DNA from: Paraburkholderia sp. BL9I2N2
Lineage (GTDB): Bacteria; Pseudomonadota; Gammaproteobacteria; Burkholderiales; Burkholderiaceae
Assembly: GCF_004339745.1 (NCBI RefSeq)
Contig: NZ_SMGP01000002.1
Location: 620,001 to 684,000, forward strand
Reading direction: 5' to 3'
Length of the DNA stretch: 64,000 nt
This document shows, piece after piece, positions 8,807-17,130 of the stretch (position 1 is the stretch's first letter; the number at the start of each line of letters is the position of its first letter). A program made the position numbers and the translations under genes. The notes beneath the pieces were generated by a model. It had not been told where the DNA came from. It ran no database searches and worked only from the letters and a program-made list of their open reading frames with translations.

Positions 8807-9505
8807 ATGAGTCGAACTGAGACTGCATTGATTGTCGGCGCGGGTAAGGGCTTGAGCGCCTCCCTCGCACGCCTGTTTTCGGCGGAGGGCATGCAGGTCG
8901 CGCTCGCCGCCCGCGATACCAGCAAGCTGACGGACCTGGTCGACGAGACGGGCGCCCTGCCCGTGAGTTGCGACGCCAGTCAAACAGACCAGGTCACGGC
9001 ACTCTTCGAGCGCGTGGAAAAAGCATTCGGCGTCCCCGATCTCGTCGTGTACAACGCGAGCGGCCGCTATCGCGCGCCAGTTGAAGCCATCGAGCCACAG
9101 AAGCTCGAAGACGCCTTCAAAGTGACTGCCCTCGGCGGCTTTCTCGTGGCCCAGGCCGCGGCGGTGCGCATGTTGGCGCGCGGCCACGGCACTGTACTGC
9201 TGACCGGCGCGACTGCCAGCGTGAAAGGACTGCCCGGCTCGACACCATTCGCCATGGGCAAATTTGCGCTACGAGGCATGGCCCAATGCATGGCGCGCGA
9301 GTTGGCGCCAAAGAATATTCACGTTGCCCATTTCGTGATCGACGGCGGCATCGCCAGCAGCGCGAGAGGTCCGGAAGAAGGCGGCGCGGACGACAAATGG
9401 CTGGACCCCGATGCCATTGCAAGGGAATACCTTCACATTCATCGTCAGCACCGCAGCGCGTGGACGTGGGAGGTCGAACTGCGCCCGTGGGTCGAGCGGT
9501 TTTAG
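8807..9505 (+). CDS. Short-chain dehydrogenase-like protein with Phe replacing the catalytic Tyr
   Basis: A 232-residue Rossmann-fold protein. GAGKGLSASL (residues 11-20) is the cofactor loop and NASG (83-86) replaces NAG. At the catalytic position the YxxxK motif reads FAMGK (Phe148, Lys152), so the usual acid/base tyrosine is missing. The following KFALRGMAQCMAREL is otherwise typical. Related proteins carry the same change as far as I recall, so it may mark a subfamily. Substrate unknown. GGAGGAACC precedes the ATG. It converges with the proline racemase-family gene. Confidence 0.85.
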   Translation: MSRTETALIVGAGKGLSASLARLFSAEGMQVALAARDTSKLTDLVDETGALPVSCDASQTDQVTALFERVEKAFGVPDLVVYNASGRYRAPVEAIEPQKLEDAFKVTALGGFLVAQAAAVRMLARGHGTVLLTGATASVKGLPGSTPFAMGKFALRGMAQCMARELAPKNIHVAHFVIDGGIASSARGPEEGGADDKWLDPDAIAREYLHIHRQHRSAWTWEVELRPWVERF

Positions 9506-9524
9506 GCCTCGTTGCTCGTCTGAC

Positions 9525-10532
9525 CTAACGCACCAGAAATCCGTGGGTCAGCGGGTCACGCTCGTCGATAATCCAGGTCGCGAAGCCGCACACAAAGGCG
9601 TTGCCTTCGACTTCCGGAATGACGGCCTTGAAATCGCCCACCGTGGTTTCGCTCAGGACGCGCCCTTTGAACACGGTGCCGATAATGGACTCGTTCACCA
9701 GGGTGTCGTCCTTGCCCAGCTTCCCACGCAGATAAAGCTGCGCGACCCGGCCTCCTGTTCCGGAGCCGGTCGGTGAACGGTCCACCTCACGATCGGCAAA
9801 CACACAACAGTTCGCTTGCGTCGAATCCGCATGCCGCGGCGCATTCGCAATGATGGTGCCGTAGATGTGGTTGATCTCGGGGATGAAGGGATGCTCGACA
9901 GGAAACGCCTTGTTGGCCGCCTGCTTGACTTCATCGCCGAAGCGGATGAGCTCTTCCACCGACGACTCCCGCACCGCGAGACCATGCGGTTCGCCGTCGG
10001 TGTAAAAGTAGAACGCGCCGCCGAACGCGATATCGCCCGTCACCGAACCGAAGGACGGCGTCTCGACGGTCACGTCCTGCTTCCAGATAAACGACGGCAC
10101 GTTGACGAAGCGGACATTGCCGGCGTGCTCGCCATCCCACTTCACGAATGCTTCGATGAACCCGCACGGCGCGTCGATGCCCACGCGCGTTTCGGGTATC
10201 TCACGCTGAACCCAACCCAGTTCGACCGCCGCCGTCGACAGCGCGATGACACCGTGGCCGCAATGGTCGCTGTACCCTTCGTTATGAAGGAAGATGATGC
10301 CGAAGTCGGCATTCGGGCTGACCGGTTCCGTCAGATACCCGCCGTACATATCGGCATGCCCACGCGGTTCGAACATCAACGCCCGGCGGATATCGTCCGC
10401 GTTTTCCTTCAGCCATGCGCGCCGCTTGACGATCGTGTCGCCGGGCAGACGCGGCAAACCGCTGGTGACAATGCGGAATGCCTCGCCGCCGGTGTGAACT
10501 TCAACAGTCTGGATAGTGCGTGAAATTTTCAT
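9525..10532 (-). CDS. trans-3-hydroxy-L-proline dehydratase (proline racemase family)
   Basis: A 335-residue cytoplasmic enzyme of the proline racemase fold. The first catalytic position is Cys91 (DHCGHG). The second is Thr255 (DRSPTGSGTG) where racemases and epimerases have cysteine. A Cys/Thr pair is the known hallmark of trans-3-hydroxy-L-proline dehydratase, which makes Delta1-pyrroline-2-carboxylate. A branched-chain-type binding protein lies directly upstream on the same strand (33-base gap), suggesting uptake and breakdown of 3-hydroxyproline or a related imino acid. Proline racemase and 4-hydroxyproline epimerase are disfavoured by Thr255. Confidence 0.88.
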   Translation of the reverse strand: MKISRTIQTVEVHTGGEAFRIVTSGLPRLPGDTIVKRRAWLKENADDIRRALMFEPRGHADMYGGYLTEPVSPNADFGIIFLHNEGYSDHCGHGVIALSTAAVELGWVQREIPETRVGIDAPCGFIEAFVKWDGEHAGNVRFVNVPSFIWKQDVTVETPSFGSVTGDIAFGGAFYFYTDGEPHGLAVRESSVEELIRFGDEVKQAANKAFPVEHPFIPEINHIYGTIIANAPRHADSTQANCCVFADREVDRSPTGSGTGGRVAQLYLRGKLGKDDTLVNESIIGTVFKGRVLSETTVGDFKAVIPEVEGNAFVCGFATWIIDERDPLTHGFLVR

Positions 10533-10565
10533 GTTTGCTTCATGAAGTCAATGGGTCGCTTGCCG

Positions 10566-11687
10566 TTACTGTCCGTACGGGACCGGCAAGCCGTTCTTGA
10601 TGACGTACACGGTAGTCGGCGCGCCCTTCAGGTCACCGGACTCGTCGAACGAATAGGTGCCCGCGACGCCCTTATAGTTTTCCTTCGCGAGTTGGGCGGC
10701 CAGCTTGGCCTTGTCCGTTGTGGTTCCCGCCTTCACCATCGCGTCGGCCAGCAACTTGACGCCGTCGTAGTAGCTCACGGCATAGACCTGCGTATCGATG
10801 TTATAGGCCGCCTTGTACTTTTGCAGAAATTCGCGGCCGGCCGCTGTCTTCTCCAGCGCAATGCCGCCCTGCGCGCAATACACGATCGATGCCGCTTCGC
10901 CGGCAACCTTGCCCATGTCAGCCGAGCAGATGCCGTCGCCGCCGAGCAGCTTCGCCCTCAGTCCGCGTTGGCGCATCTGTTTGGCCATCGGCGCCCCCTG
11001 CGACGCGTACCCGCCGAAGAAAATCACGTCGGGATTTTTGGCCTTGATGGTCGTCAGAATGCCGAGGAAGTCGGTCGCCGACGAGTTGGTGAATTCCTGA
11101 GCCACGATCTGAATGCCGTTCGCCTTGGCGACCTTCGTGAACTGTTCGGCGACGCCTTGACCATACGCCGTGCGGTCGTCGATGACAGCAGCCGTCTTGG
11201 CCTTCAAGGTCTTCGCGGCGAACTGCCCCATCGTGCCGCCCAGTTGCTCGTCGCTCGCGCCGATCCGGAAGATGTTCTTGAAGCCCTGCTTCGTCAGTGC
11301 CGGGTTCGATGCGACCGGCAGCATCGGCACGTTTCCGGCGTTGTAGACGCGCGAGGCGGGAATCGCCACGCCCGAGTTGTACGGTCCGACCACCGCGACT
11401 ACGCCGCTATCCACCAGTTTCTGCGCAACCTGCACGCCGATTTTCGGGTCCGCCTGGTCGTCTTCCGAGTCCAGTTTAAAGGTGACCTTCTGACCTGAGA
11501 CGGTAACACCCGCCTTGTTCAGCTCGTCGATGGCGAGCCGCGCCCCGTTCTCGTTGTCCTTGCCGTTCGGTGCCTGCGGACCGGTGAGCGGCGCCGAATG
11601 ACCGATGGTGACGACAACCTGGGCACTCGCGGACAGGGTGAAACCAGCGGCCATCAATGCGGCCGCAGTCATTGCAAGACATCGCAT
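10566..11687 (-). CDS. Branched-chain amino acid-type ABC transporter substrate-binding protein
   Basis: A 373-residue periplasmic binding protein of the LivJ/peripla_BP_6 family. The N-terminus has a clear signal peptide (MRCLAMTAAALMAAGFTLSASA, split here as twenty-two residues ending AxA). GHSAPLTGPQAPNGKDN and VAVVGPYNSGVAIP are typical ligand-lobe segments. GGAG lies ten bases before the ATG. No permease or ATPase genes adjoin it. Its only operon neighbour is the 3-hydroxyproline dehydratase, so it may share membrane components encoded elsewhere. Confidence 0.9.
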   Translation of the reverse strand: MRCLAMTAAALMAAGFTLSASAQVVVTIGHSAPLTGPQAPNGKDNENGARLAIDELNKAGVTVSGQKVTFKLDSEDDQADPKIGVQVAQKLVDSGVVAVVGPYNSGVAIPASRVYNAGNVPMLPVASNPALTKQGFKNIFRIGASDEQLGGTMGQFAAKTLKAKTAAVIDDRTAYGQGVAEQFTKVAKANGIQIVAQEFTNSSATDFLGILTTIKAKNPDVIFFGGYASQGAPMAKQMRQRGLRAKLLGGDGICSADMGKVAGEAASIVYCAQGGIALEKTAAGREFLQKYKAAYNIDTQVYAVSYYDGVKLLADAMVKAGTTTDKAKLAAQLAKENYKGVAGTYSFDESGDLKGAPTTVYVIKNGLPVPYGQ

Positions 11688-11811
11688 ACCGGACTCCGAT
11701 TGGACTAGGGAGCAATCACCTTATGCTCAATTGGGTTCCAGTTCAATCGAGCGGTACGCCAGGCTCCGCGCCTCCAGATGATCCATCCGTCACCGCTCGG
11801 CTCGAAAATCA

Positions 11812-12522
11812 TCAAAGCCGCAGCAGTTCGTTTTTCATCCACTCGTGAACCGCGTGACTCAATTCCTGCTGGGTCATGTCCTGCGGAGACAACGGCGGCC
11901 CGACCACCACGCGAATATGCCCGCGGCCGTCGGGCCAGCCTTTCGTCGGCCAGACCTTGCCCGCGTTCAACACCACGGGCACAGCCGGCACGCCGGTCGC
12001 GCACGCCAGCCGAACGCCGCCGGACGTCATTCGCAACGGTGCATCGTGCGCCACCCGGGTGCCCTCCGGGAAAATGACGACGACGTCGCCCTTGGCCAGC
12101 CTCTCGGCGCTTTCCTTCGTCACAGCCTGGTGAGCCTGTCGCGCGGAACCGCGATTCAGGCTGACCATATCGAGGCCGCGCAACACCCAGCCGAAGAACG
12201 GGATGCGCAGGAGATCCTCCTTGAACACAAAACTGATGCGGCGCGGGAAAAGCGCGAGGAATGCGAGCGTTTCCCACGTCGACTCATGACGGCTCAGGAT
12301 GATCACCGGGCCGTCGGGAAGATTGTCGAGCCCGTCTACCGAACATGAAACGCCGGGTAGCCAACGCATGACGAAAACCAGCGCGCGACACCACTGCTTG
12401 GCGAGCCAGTATCGTCCAGCGCGCCCGACGAAGGGAAAGAGAAGCAGGATAAGGATTGAATACAGCGTGCCGCTACCGAGCAGGTAGACGATAAAAAGCC
12501 ATTTGGTAAAAGTTGAGCGCAT
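11812..12522 (-). CDS. plsC: 1-acyl-sn-glycerol-3-phosphate acyltransferase
   Basis: A 236-residue membrane-associated acyltransferase that makes phosphatidic acid from lysophosphatidic acid. Two hydrophobic stretches near the N-terminus anchor it. The catalytic box reads HESTWE (His79), an HX4E form of the usual HX4D, and the substrate motif FPEGTR is present near residue 150. The change of Asp to Glu appears in Burkholderiales relatives as far as I recall. It is followed by the binding-protein gene on the same strand, but the 124-base gap suggests separate transcription. Confidence 0.92.
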   Translation of the reverse strand: MRSTFTKWLFIVYLLGSGTLYSILILLLFPFVGRAGRYWLAKQWCRALVFVMRWLPGVSCSVDGLDNLPDGPVIILSRHESTWETLAFLALFPRRISFVFKEDLLRIPFFGWVLRGLDMVSLNRGSARQAHQAVTKESAERLAKGDVVVIFPEGTRVAHDAPLRMTSGGVRLACATGVPAVPVVLNAGKVWPTKGWPDGRGHIRVVVGPPLSPQDMTQQELSHAVHEWMKNELLRL

Positions 12523-12710
12523 CGGGACCTGAATCGGATGGTAAGCGGCGGAAGGATTTCATGGTAACGCGTTGAGACTCCGACGTGAGTGATACGTTCG
12601 GTCGCGCGGGAGACGCGCGCCGGGCGCTCCCGCCGCTCACCGACGGATCGAATTCGGCTTGCGTTCCTCGTCCTTGTCACGCATCCGTTTCTGGACGACA
12701 CCCGGCGCAC

Positions 12711-13082
12711 TCAGAACGGTCCACGACTCGCGAGCCGGGCATAGTCGTCCTTGAGCGTCCCAATGCGTCGCCGGTAGGCATTGAGCAGACACGATTGATT
12801 ACCGCCGCATGCTTTTCTGGACTTCAGCCACGCCTGCTGCTCGTCCTGCATATCGCCCCGCGTGCCCATTGCAACCAGGCCCGTGAGCATCTGGTAGCGC
12901 ACGGACATTTCGACGTCCATCTCACTCAGCTGCCGTGATGCGCATACGGCCTTTTCGTCCGGCAAGCGCGCCCGGCCGCAGTCGAAGCTGGCAGCGAATG
13001 CAGATGCGGAACTGAGCGTGACCATTGCCAACAGCGTCCATCGCAAGTGTCGTTTCATGCCTTGATCGCATTGTCGATTCAT
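12711..13082 (-). CDS. LprI-like/DUF1311 periplasmic protein
   Basis: About 123 residues with an N-terminal signal peptide ending ASAFAA, then FDCGRARLPDEKAVCAS, the cysteine pattern of the lysozyme-inhibitor LprI N-terminal family. Further cysteines (KACGGNQSC) near the C-terminus suit two disulphides. The start at 13082 has a weak GAAAGAG. An ATG at 13058, eight codons inside, would also leave a full signal peptide and may be the true start. The role, lysozyme inhibition or otherwise, is not proven. Confidence 0.75.
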   Translation of the reverse strand: MNRQCDQGMKRHLRWTLLAMVTLSSASAFAASFDCGRARLPDEKAVCASRQLSEMDVEMSVRYQMLTGLVAMGTRGDMQDEQQAWLKSRKACGGNQSCLLNAYRRRIGTLKDDYARLASRGPF

Positions 13083-13148
13083 CACTCTTTCGCGGTCGAG
13101 TTGAACTACCGTGAGCATGGTCCGAACGGCTAGACCGCTACCCGACAA

Positions 13149-14396
13149 TTATTCCGTACACGCCGGGCAAGCCACCGCTTCAGCGGCGACCTTCTGCTCG
13201 CTGCGGCCAAAGCTCGCCAGCGCGGCGAGCCCCAGCAACGCGAGGCCGCTACCGAACAGAAAGTCGGCGGAAATCCCCACATGGTCGACCACCACGCCGC
13301 CCACCAGCGACCCCAGCGCAATCGCCACCTGAATGATGCTCACGAACAATGCCGAGCCGGCTTCGGGCGAGTCCGGCGTGGCACGCTGAATCCAGATGCT
13401 GAAACACAGCGGCAACGCGCCGAAGGAAATGCCCCACGCAAGCACCAGCGCCACGACGCCGATCGTCGAATGCTGCAGCAGCGGCAGCAACACCAGGGCG
13501 AACATCAGCAGTGAAACCATCGCGCCGACCGACACTTTCAGATTGCGCGTGACCGTCGACGATACGGCGAAGTTCGAGAAGAACCCGATAATGCCGAAGC
13601 CGAGCAGCAGCCACGTGATGGTCGACATGTCCAGATTCGCGTTGCGCAGCAGGAAAGGCGTGATGTACGTGTACGAGGAAAAATGCGCGCCGAAAGCGAG
13701 TGCCACCATCAGCATGCTTCGGCGCGGATGCGGCTGGCGCAGCAGCGCCACCAGATCACGCAGACGCAGCGCGGCAGTCGACGGCAAGGACGGCACGAAG
13801 AAGAATTGCGCGATCAGCGCGACCGCGACCAGCACGCCTGTCGCCATGAACGACACGCGCCATGATGCGAAGCTCGCGATGAACGTGCCGAGCGGCACGC
13901 CGATCACCGTTGCGCACGTCACGCCGGTGAGGATCGTCGCCATGGCGCGTGCCGAATCCTTCGGCTTCACGAGACGCCCGGAGGCCGCCGTGGCCAGAGT
14001 CCAGAAACCGCCCAGCGCGGCGCCGAGCAGCGCGCGCCCGAGCAGCATGCAGAGGAAATTCGGCGCAAACGCGGAAATCAGATTCGACGCCAGCAGCAAA
14101 GCCGTCAGTAAAAGAAAGACCCGCCGGCGATCCATGCGCCCCGCCACCAGCATCAGCCCCGGCGCTGAAATAGCCGCGATGACGCCGGGGACGGTGACCA
14201 TCAGGCCGGCCGTGCCAGGCAACACGCCCAGATCGGCGGCGACGCGCGGCAACAGTCCGACCGGCAAGAACTCCGTCGTCACGAAAGCGAACGCGCCAAT
14301 GGCGACTGCCATGACAGCCAACCAGGAACGCAGGGACGACGAGGCGCCATCGTCCAGCGAGGCGGTGCTCGCGGGCAGATTGTCTTCGATCAACAT
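13149..14396 (-). CDS. MFS transporter, DHA1-type (AraJ/YdhP-like)
   Basis: A 415-residue protein with about twelve membrane segments. FAFVTTEFLPVGLLP in the first segment is the hallmark of the YdhP/AraJ/NepI branch of drug and purine exporters, and GRMDRRR forms the conserved loop after helix 2. I see no clear Shine-Dalgarno motif before the ATG. An intrinsic terminator on the same strand lies 90 bases upstream. Substrate unknown. Confidence 0.88.
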   Translation of the reverse strand: MLIEDNLPASTASLDDGASSSLRSWLAVMAVAIGAFAFVTTEFLPVGLLPRVAADLGVLPGTAGLMVTVPGVIAAISAPGLMLVAGRMDRRRVFLLLTALLLASNLISAFAPNFLCMLLGRALLGAALGGFWTLATAASGRLVKPKDSARAMATILTGVTCATVIGVPLGTFIASFASWRVSFMATGVLVAVALIAQFFFVPSLPSTAALRLRDLVALLRQPHPRRSMLMVALAFGAHFSSYTYITPFLLRNANLDMSTITWLLLGFGIIGFFSNFAVSSTVTRNLKVSVGAMVSLLMFALVLLPLLQHSTIGVVALVLAWGISFGALPLCFSIWIQRATPDSPEAGSALFVSIIQVAIALGSLVGGVVVDHVGISADFLFGSGLALLGLAALASFGRSEQKVAAEAVACPACTE

Positions 14397-14784
14397 AGTA
14401 TTGTTTGCGAGTCTCTTAACAACGGGTGGGATTGGAGCGGCCGCACCTCGCTAATCCAGTCGCAGATCGCCCGGCACGATTAAAAAAGCAGGCCATATTG
14501 GCCTGCTTGCCGGAAAGTGACGCGATTGCAGTCTGGACAATCAGCGGGTGAAAACCCGAATGGACTACACCATAACATCGTATTAATTCGCTCGCTGACG
14601 ACTCCGGAAAATTGCAGTCGAGCGTGGGGTTATTGGTGCGGATCTCACGCTTGGCTGCCTGCGTGCGAATGACGCGGCGGGGCATAGCGAAGCGCGAGCG
14701 TCACCTGGGCACAGCGCTTGCTGAAGCGCACGTCAGCGTTTTTAACAACCGCTCATCCGCTCACAAGAAAAGAGGACATCGCCC
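14397..14784. other. Gene-free stretch with minus-strand hairpins
   Basis: No coding region is supported. On the minus strand there is a small hairpin (CGGGT/ACCCG, about 14545-14560) and then a strong terminator at 14482-14508. Together they could be a leader of the MFS gene or a short independent RNA. Confidence 0.5.
14482..14508 (-). terminator. Intrinsic terminator upstream of the MFS gene
   Basis: A perfect nine-base stem, AAGCAGGCC (14486-14494) with GGCCTGCTT (14500-14508), has a five-base loop and on the minus strand runs into six or seven T residues. It points the same way as the MFS gene whose start is 86 bases further on. It therefore ends either a leader attenuator or a small upstream transcript. 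Confidence 0.75.
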
Positions 14785-15003
14785 ATGGTTACTACCCGCC
14801 CTTGCACCGCCACTTGCGTGATCGACGGCATGCCGCTCACCGTCACCTTCTATCCGGACAACGGCGTGCTGCGCATCCCGGATTCGTTGGGGACGTGCAT
14901 CAAGGAAACGCGCTGGCATGCGTCGTGGCGCGCACTGCTGGACGAATTGCGCGGATTCAGCGAGCGCGCCGATCATCCGCTACACACTATGGCGCTCGCA
15001 TAA
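14785..15003 (+). CDS. Small conserved protein of unknown function
   Basis: A 72-residue predicted soluble protein without signal peptide. GAGGAC precedes the ATG. It has three cysteines and one short strand-rich segment (IDGMPLTVTFYPDNGVLRIPD) split around residue 20, then a helix with WRALLDELRGF. I do not recognise the family. Confidence 0.6.
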   Translation: MVTTRPCTATCVIDGMPLTVTFYPDNGVLRIPDSLGTCIKETRWHASWRALLDELRGFSERADHPLHTMALA

Positions 15004-15062
15004 CGGCGGCTGACGGGAAGCGGTGCCCGCCATCGCGCACCGCATTCCCAAAGATAGACCGG

Positions 15063-15380
15063 TCATCGACCAAAATAGATTCTGCATTGCGGCCCGGAAG
15101 ACGTGCAGGGCTGGCCTTGCCGGCCTCCCGCTTCCGATTGCCCCGTGGCCACGCCTCCGTAGGACACGTTGCGCACCGGCTGGGCGCCGGGCATGCCCTG
15201 TCCCGATTCGCTGAACGACATGTCGGTCGTCGCTTGCGCCGATTCGTTCGCGTTCTGTTGCATCAGCGCGCGGCCCGACATGCCGGTGCTCTGCTGGCCT
15301 TCGATGCCCAGCGCGGCCGCAGTTTTCGGCACCAGCAGAAGCACGGCGCTGGCCAGCGCCATCCATAATCGTAGTTTCAT
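15063..15380 (-). CDS. Small exported protein of unknown function
   Basis: A 105-residue protein with a signal peptide (MKLRLWMALASAVLLL, cleavage after TAAA). The mature part is Gln/Ser/Gly/Met-rich, with low complexity and two cysteines close to the C-terminus. AAGGAG lies seven bases before the ATG. Periplasmic location is inferred; function unknown. Confidence 0.65.
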   Translation of the reverse strand: MKLRLWMALASAVLLLVPKTAAALGIEGQQSTGMSGRALMQQNANESAQATTDMSFSESGQGMPGAQPVRNVSYGGVATGQSEAGGRQGQPCTSSGPQCRIYFGR

Positions 15381-16154
15381 GTCCAGACTCCTTGAATCCG
15401 GCGCAGCAGTTCTCGTCCTCCAAAGAATTGATCCGCGAAAAAAAGCCAGGCTGCCCAATGGGCTGACGGACGAGTCGATGCCGATGCCAACTGCTGCGGC
15501 GAGTCATCGAACTAAACGAGTAATGAGTTGCCAGACCTGCAACCGATGTCGGACGCGTTCTCGCGGCTGGCCGGAATCAGTCGCCGCAGGCTGGAAGCAC
15601 GGATTTTGGCTCCGCTGTTTTCTTTATAGCTCGGCCAATCAGGAATTCAATCGCGGAACACCCGGTCCGGTCTGCCGCAGCCGGAGTAGTTCGATAGAAG
15701 GGATTTGCACAAAATCATCCAGACCGGTACGTGCGTTGGCCGCACAGTGCGTTATGATGCTGACATAACGTCAATAATCGGCCCCACGCGAAGTACCGGC
15801 GAGAGACGGAGCGTGGAGATGAAACCGGCCTGCCGCAATCAGTGCATCGTCAATACCGTTTTTTCCCTTGTGGGCATGAGGCTCAGCGTGAGTCGTACGC
15901 AGCCTTCCTTGCCGCGCGGCAAAGCGCTTGAATATTCACTGATCGACATCCCTGAATTTGATAGGCGGTCGGGTCGGCTAATTGCTGCGCCGCGATATAT
16001 GGTGCGACGTTTTTTAAATGCTGCCTTTGGAATTTCCTTCAATCGATAACCACACCGCGGGCCGTCCCCATTTATATGGGCCGATGCTTTCGCGGATTTC
16101 CCTTGCAATCTGTAATTGACAGAACGCCGGACGTTTTAGAAGGACGAATATCTT
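15381..16154. other. Long gene-poor, locally AT-rich stretch
   Basis: No convincing gene. A 76-codon frame at 15819-16049 (plus) has only a weak GGAG next to its ATG and no recognisable content, so it is not called. The part after 15940 is poorer in GC than the surroundings, as is usual upstream of H-NS-like genes, and probably holds the promoter of the gene at 16155. Confidence 0.5.
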
Positions 16155-16481
16155 ATGGACGAAAGGAAGCGAGATAGCATGATTGCGTATCTCCGCCATC
16201 GCATGGAAGAGTTTGGCATCAAACCAGAAGACCTTGCTGCAGTGCTGGCATCCGAGCCGGCCGCGCAAAAGGCTGAACGCTACCGTAGCGCAACTGGAGA
16301 TAGCTGGGACGGCCAGGGCGAAATGCCCCAGTGGCTGAAACAGGCAATCAGCGCAGGTCAATCCATCGACCACTTTGAATTGTCGGCCGCGCCAGCGCCT
16401 GCCCCGCAGCCCAAAAAGCGCGTGGACTGGCAGAACGACCCGTTCGCCGGAAGCCCGCTCGCGCGTTCGAACAACCGATAG
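16155..16481 (+). CDS. H-NS-family nucleoid protein with altered DNA-binding loop
   Basis: A 108-residue protein. Residues 1-45 form a short helical region. Residues 46-75 resemble the H-NS C-terminal domain: the pattern Trp-x-Gly-x-Gly-x-x-Pro-x-Trp-Leu is there (SWDGQGEMPQWLK), then GQSIDHFEL. The minor-groove-reading loop, Q/RGR in active H-NS proteins, reads QGE here. A Pro/Ala/Lys tail ends in NDPFAGSPLARS. The acidic change should weaken AT-hook-like binding, so this may be a modulator that pairs with full-length H-NS. GAAGGACG precedes the ATG. Confidence 0.8.
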   Translation: MDERKRDSMIAYLRHRMEEFGIKPEDLAAVLASEPAAQKAERYRSATGDSWDGQGEMPQWLKQAISAGQSIDHFELSAAPAPAPQPKKRVDWQNDPFAGSPLARSNNR

Positions 16482-16788
16482 ACCACCGCATTTTCCAGCC
16501 GCTAGCGTAGAGAAATCACCCCGCACTTCCTCCGTGGAAATCGCCGTTTCGGCAGATTCGCAAGCACGCCTGTACCCGCGTCACGCACGCATGTGATGCG
16601 TTGTCGCGTGCGCTTGACCTGCGTTGCCCGCACTGCTCATTTGCATCCAGACGCCTGTGCCCGCCGTATATCCCGAGAGAACAGCGCAATCGCGCGTTGC
16701 ATCTCGAGGACCGCTCACGGCAATCACGAGCGGCATACGTCCGGCTCAGAGCGGTCCTGATGCCGATGAGCTCGCAAGGAGAAAGGTC
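16482..16788. other. Intergenic stretch, nothing identified
   Basis: 307 bases between the H-NS-like gene and the small exported protein. No reading frame with a convincing start, and no strong hairpin. Confidence 0.5.
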
Positions 16789-17070
16789 ATGCGCAATTCA
16801 ATGCCGAAAATCATGCTGGGGTGCGTCGCCGCGCTTTCCGTGGCAAGCGGTGCGGCGCTCGCACAAGGCGGCGGCAGCGGCCAGGGCGGCAGCGGCGGAG
16901 GCAACGCGCACAGCGCGGCGACCGCGGGCATGACCCATTGGGGCGATCCCGTCTCGAAGCCACTGGACCCGATGCCGGGAACCACCATGAAAAACACGGA
17001 TTCGGCCAATGGCAAACCGCAGCCGGTGTCGCCCGGCGATTCAATGAATGCAGGGAAGCCCGCGCAGTGA
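16789..17070 (+). CDS. Small exported Gly/Asn-rich protein
   Basis: A 93-residue protein with a signal peptide ending ASGAALA, then a glycine-rich run and the segment THWGDPVSKPLDPMPGTT. AAGGAG lies six to eleven bases before this ATG, which is preferred over upstream in-frame starts. Probably periplasmic. Function unknown; it converges with the ArsC-like gene. Confidence 0.65.
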   Translation: MRNSMPKIMLGCVAALSVASGAALAQGGGSGQGGSGGGNAHSAATAGMTHWGDPVSKPLDPMPGTTMKNTDSANGKPQPVSPGDSMNAGKPAQ

Positions 17071-17130
17071 CTCTTGCTGGCGTTTCGCCTCAGGCCTGAC
17101 TAAGACCGAGGCGGCGCCTGCGCAAAGTGT

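Noticed and set aside
14416..14685. 89-codon minus-strand frame upstream of the DHA1 exporter
   Set aside because: It runs through the intrinsic terminator at 14482-14508 and has no ribosome-binding site.
15751..15773. TGAC-ATAAC-GTCA and GTTAT/ATAAC palindromes
   Set aside because: Short overlapping palindromes without a linked gene or promoter. Chance is likely in an AT-richer stretch.
15819..16049. 76-codon plus-strand frame before the H-NS-like gene
   Set aside because: Weak GGAG only, no recognisable content, AT-rich region. Could be real but not supported.
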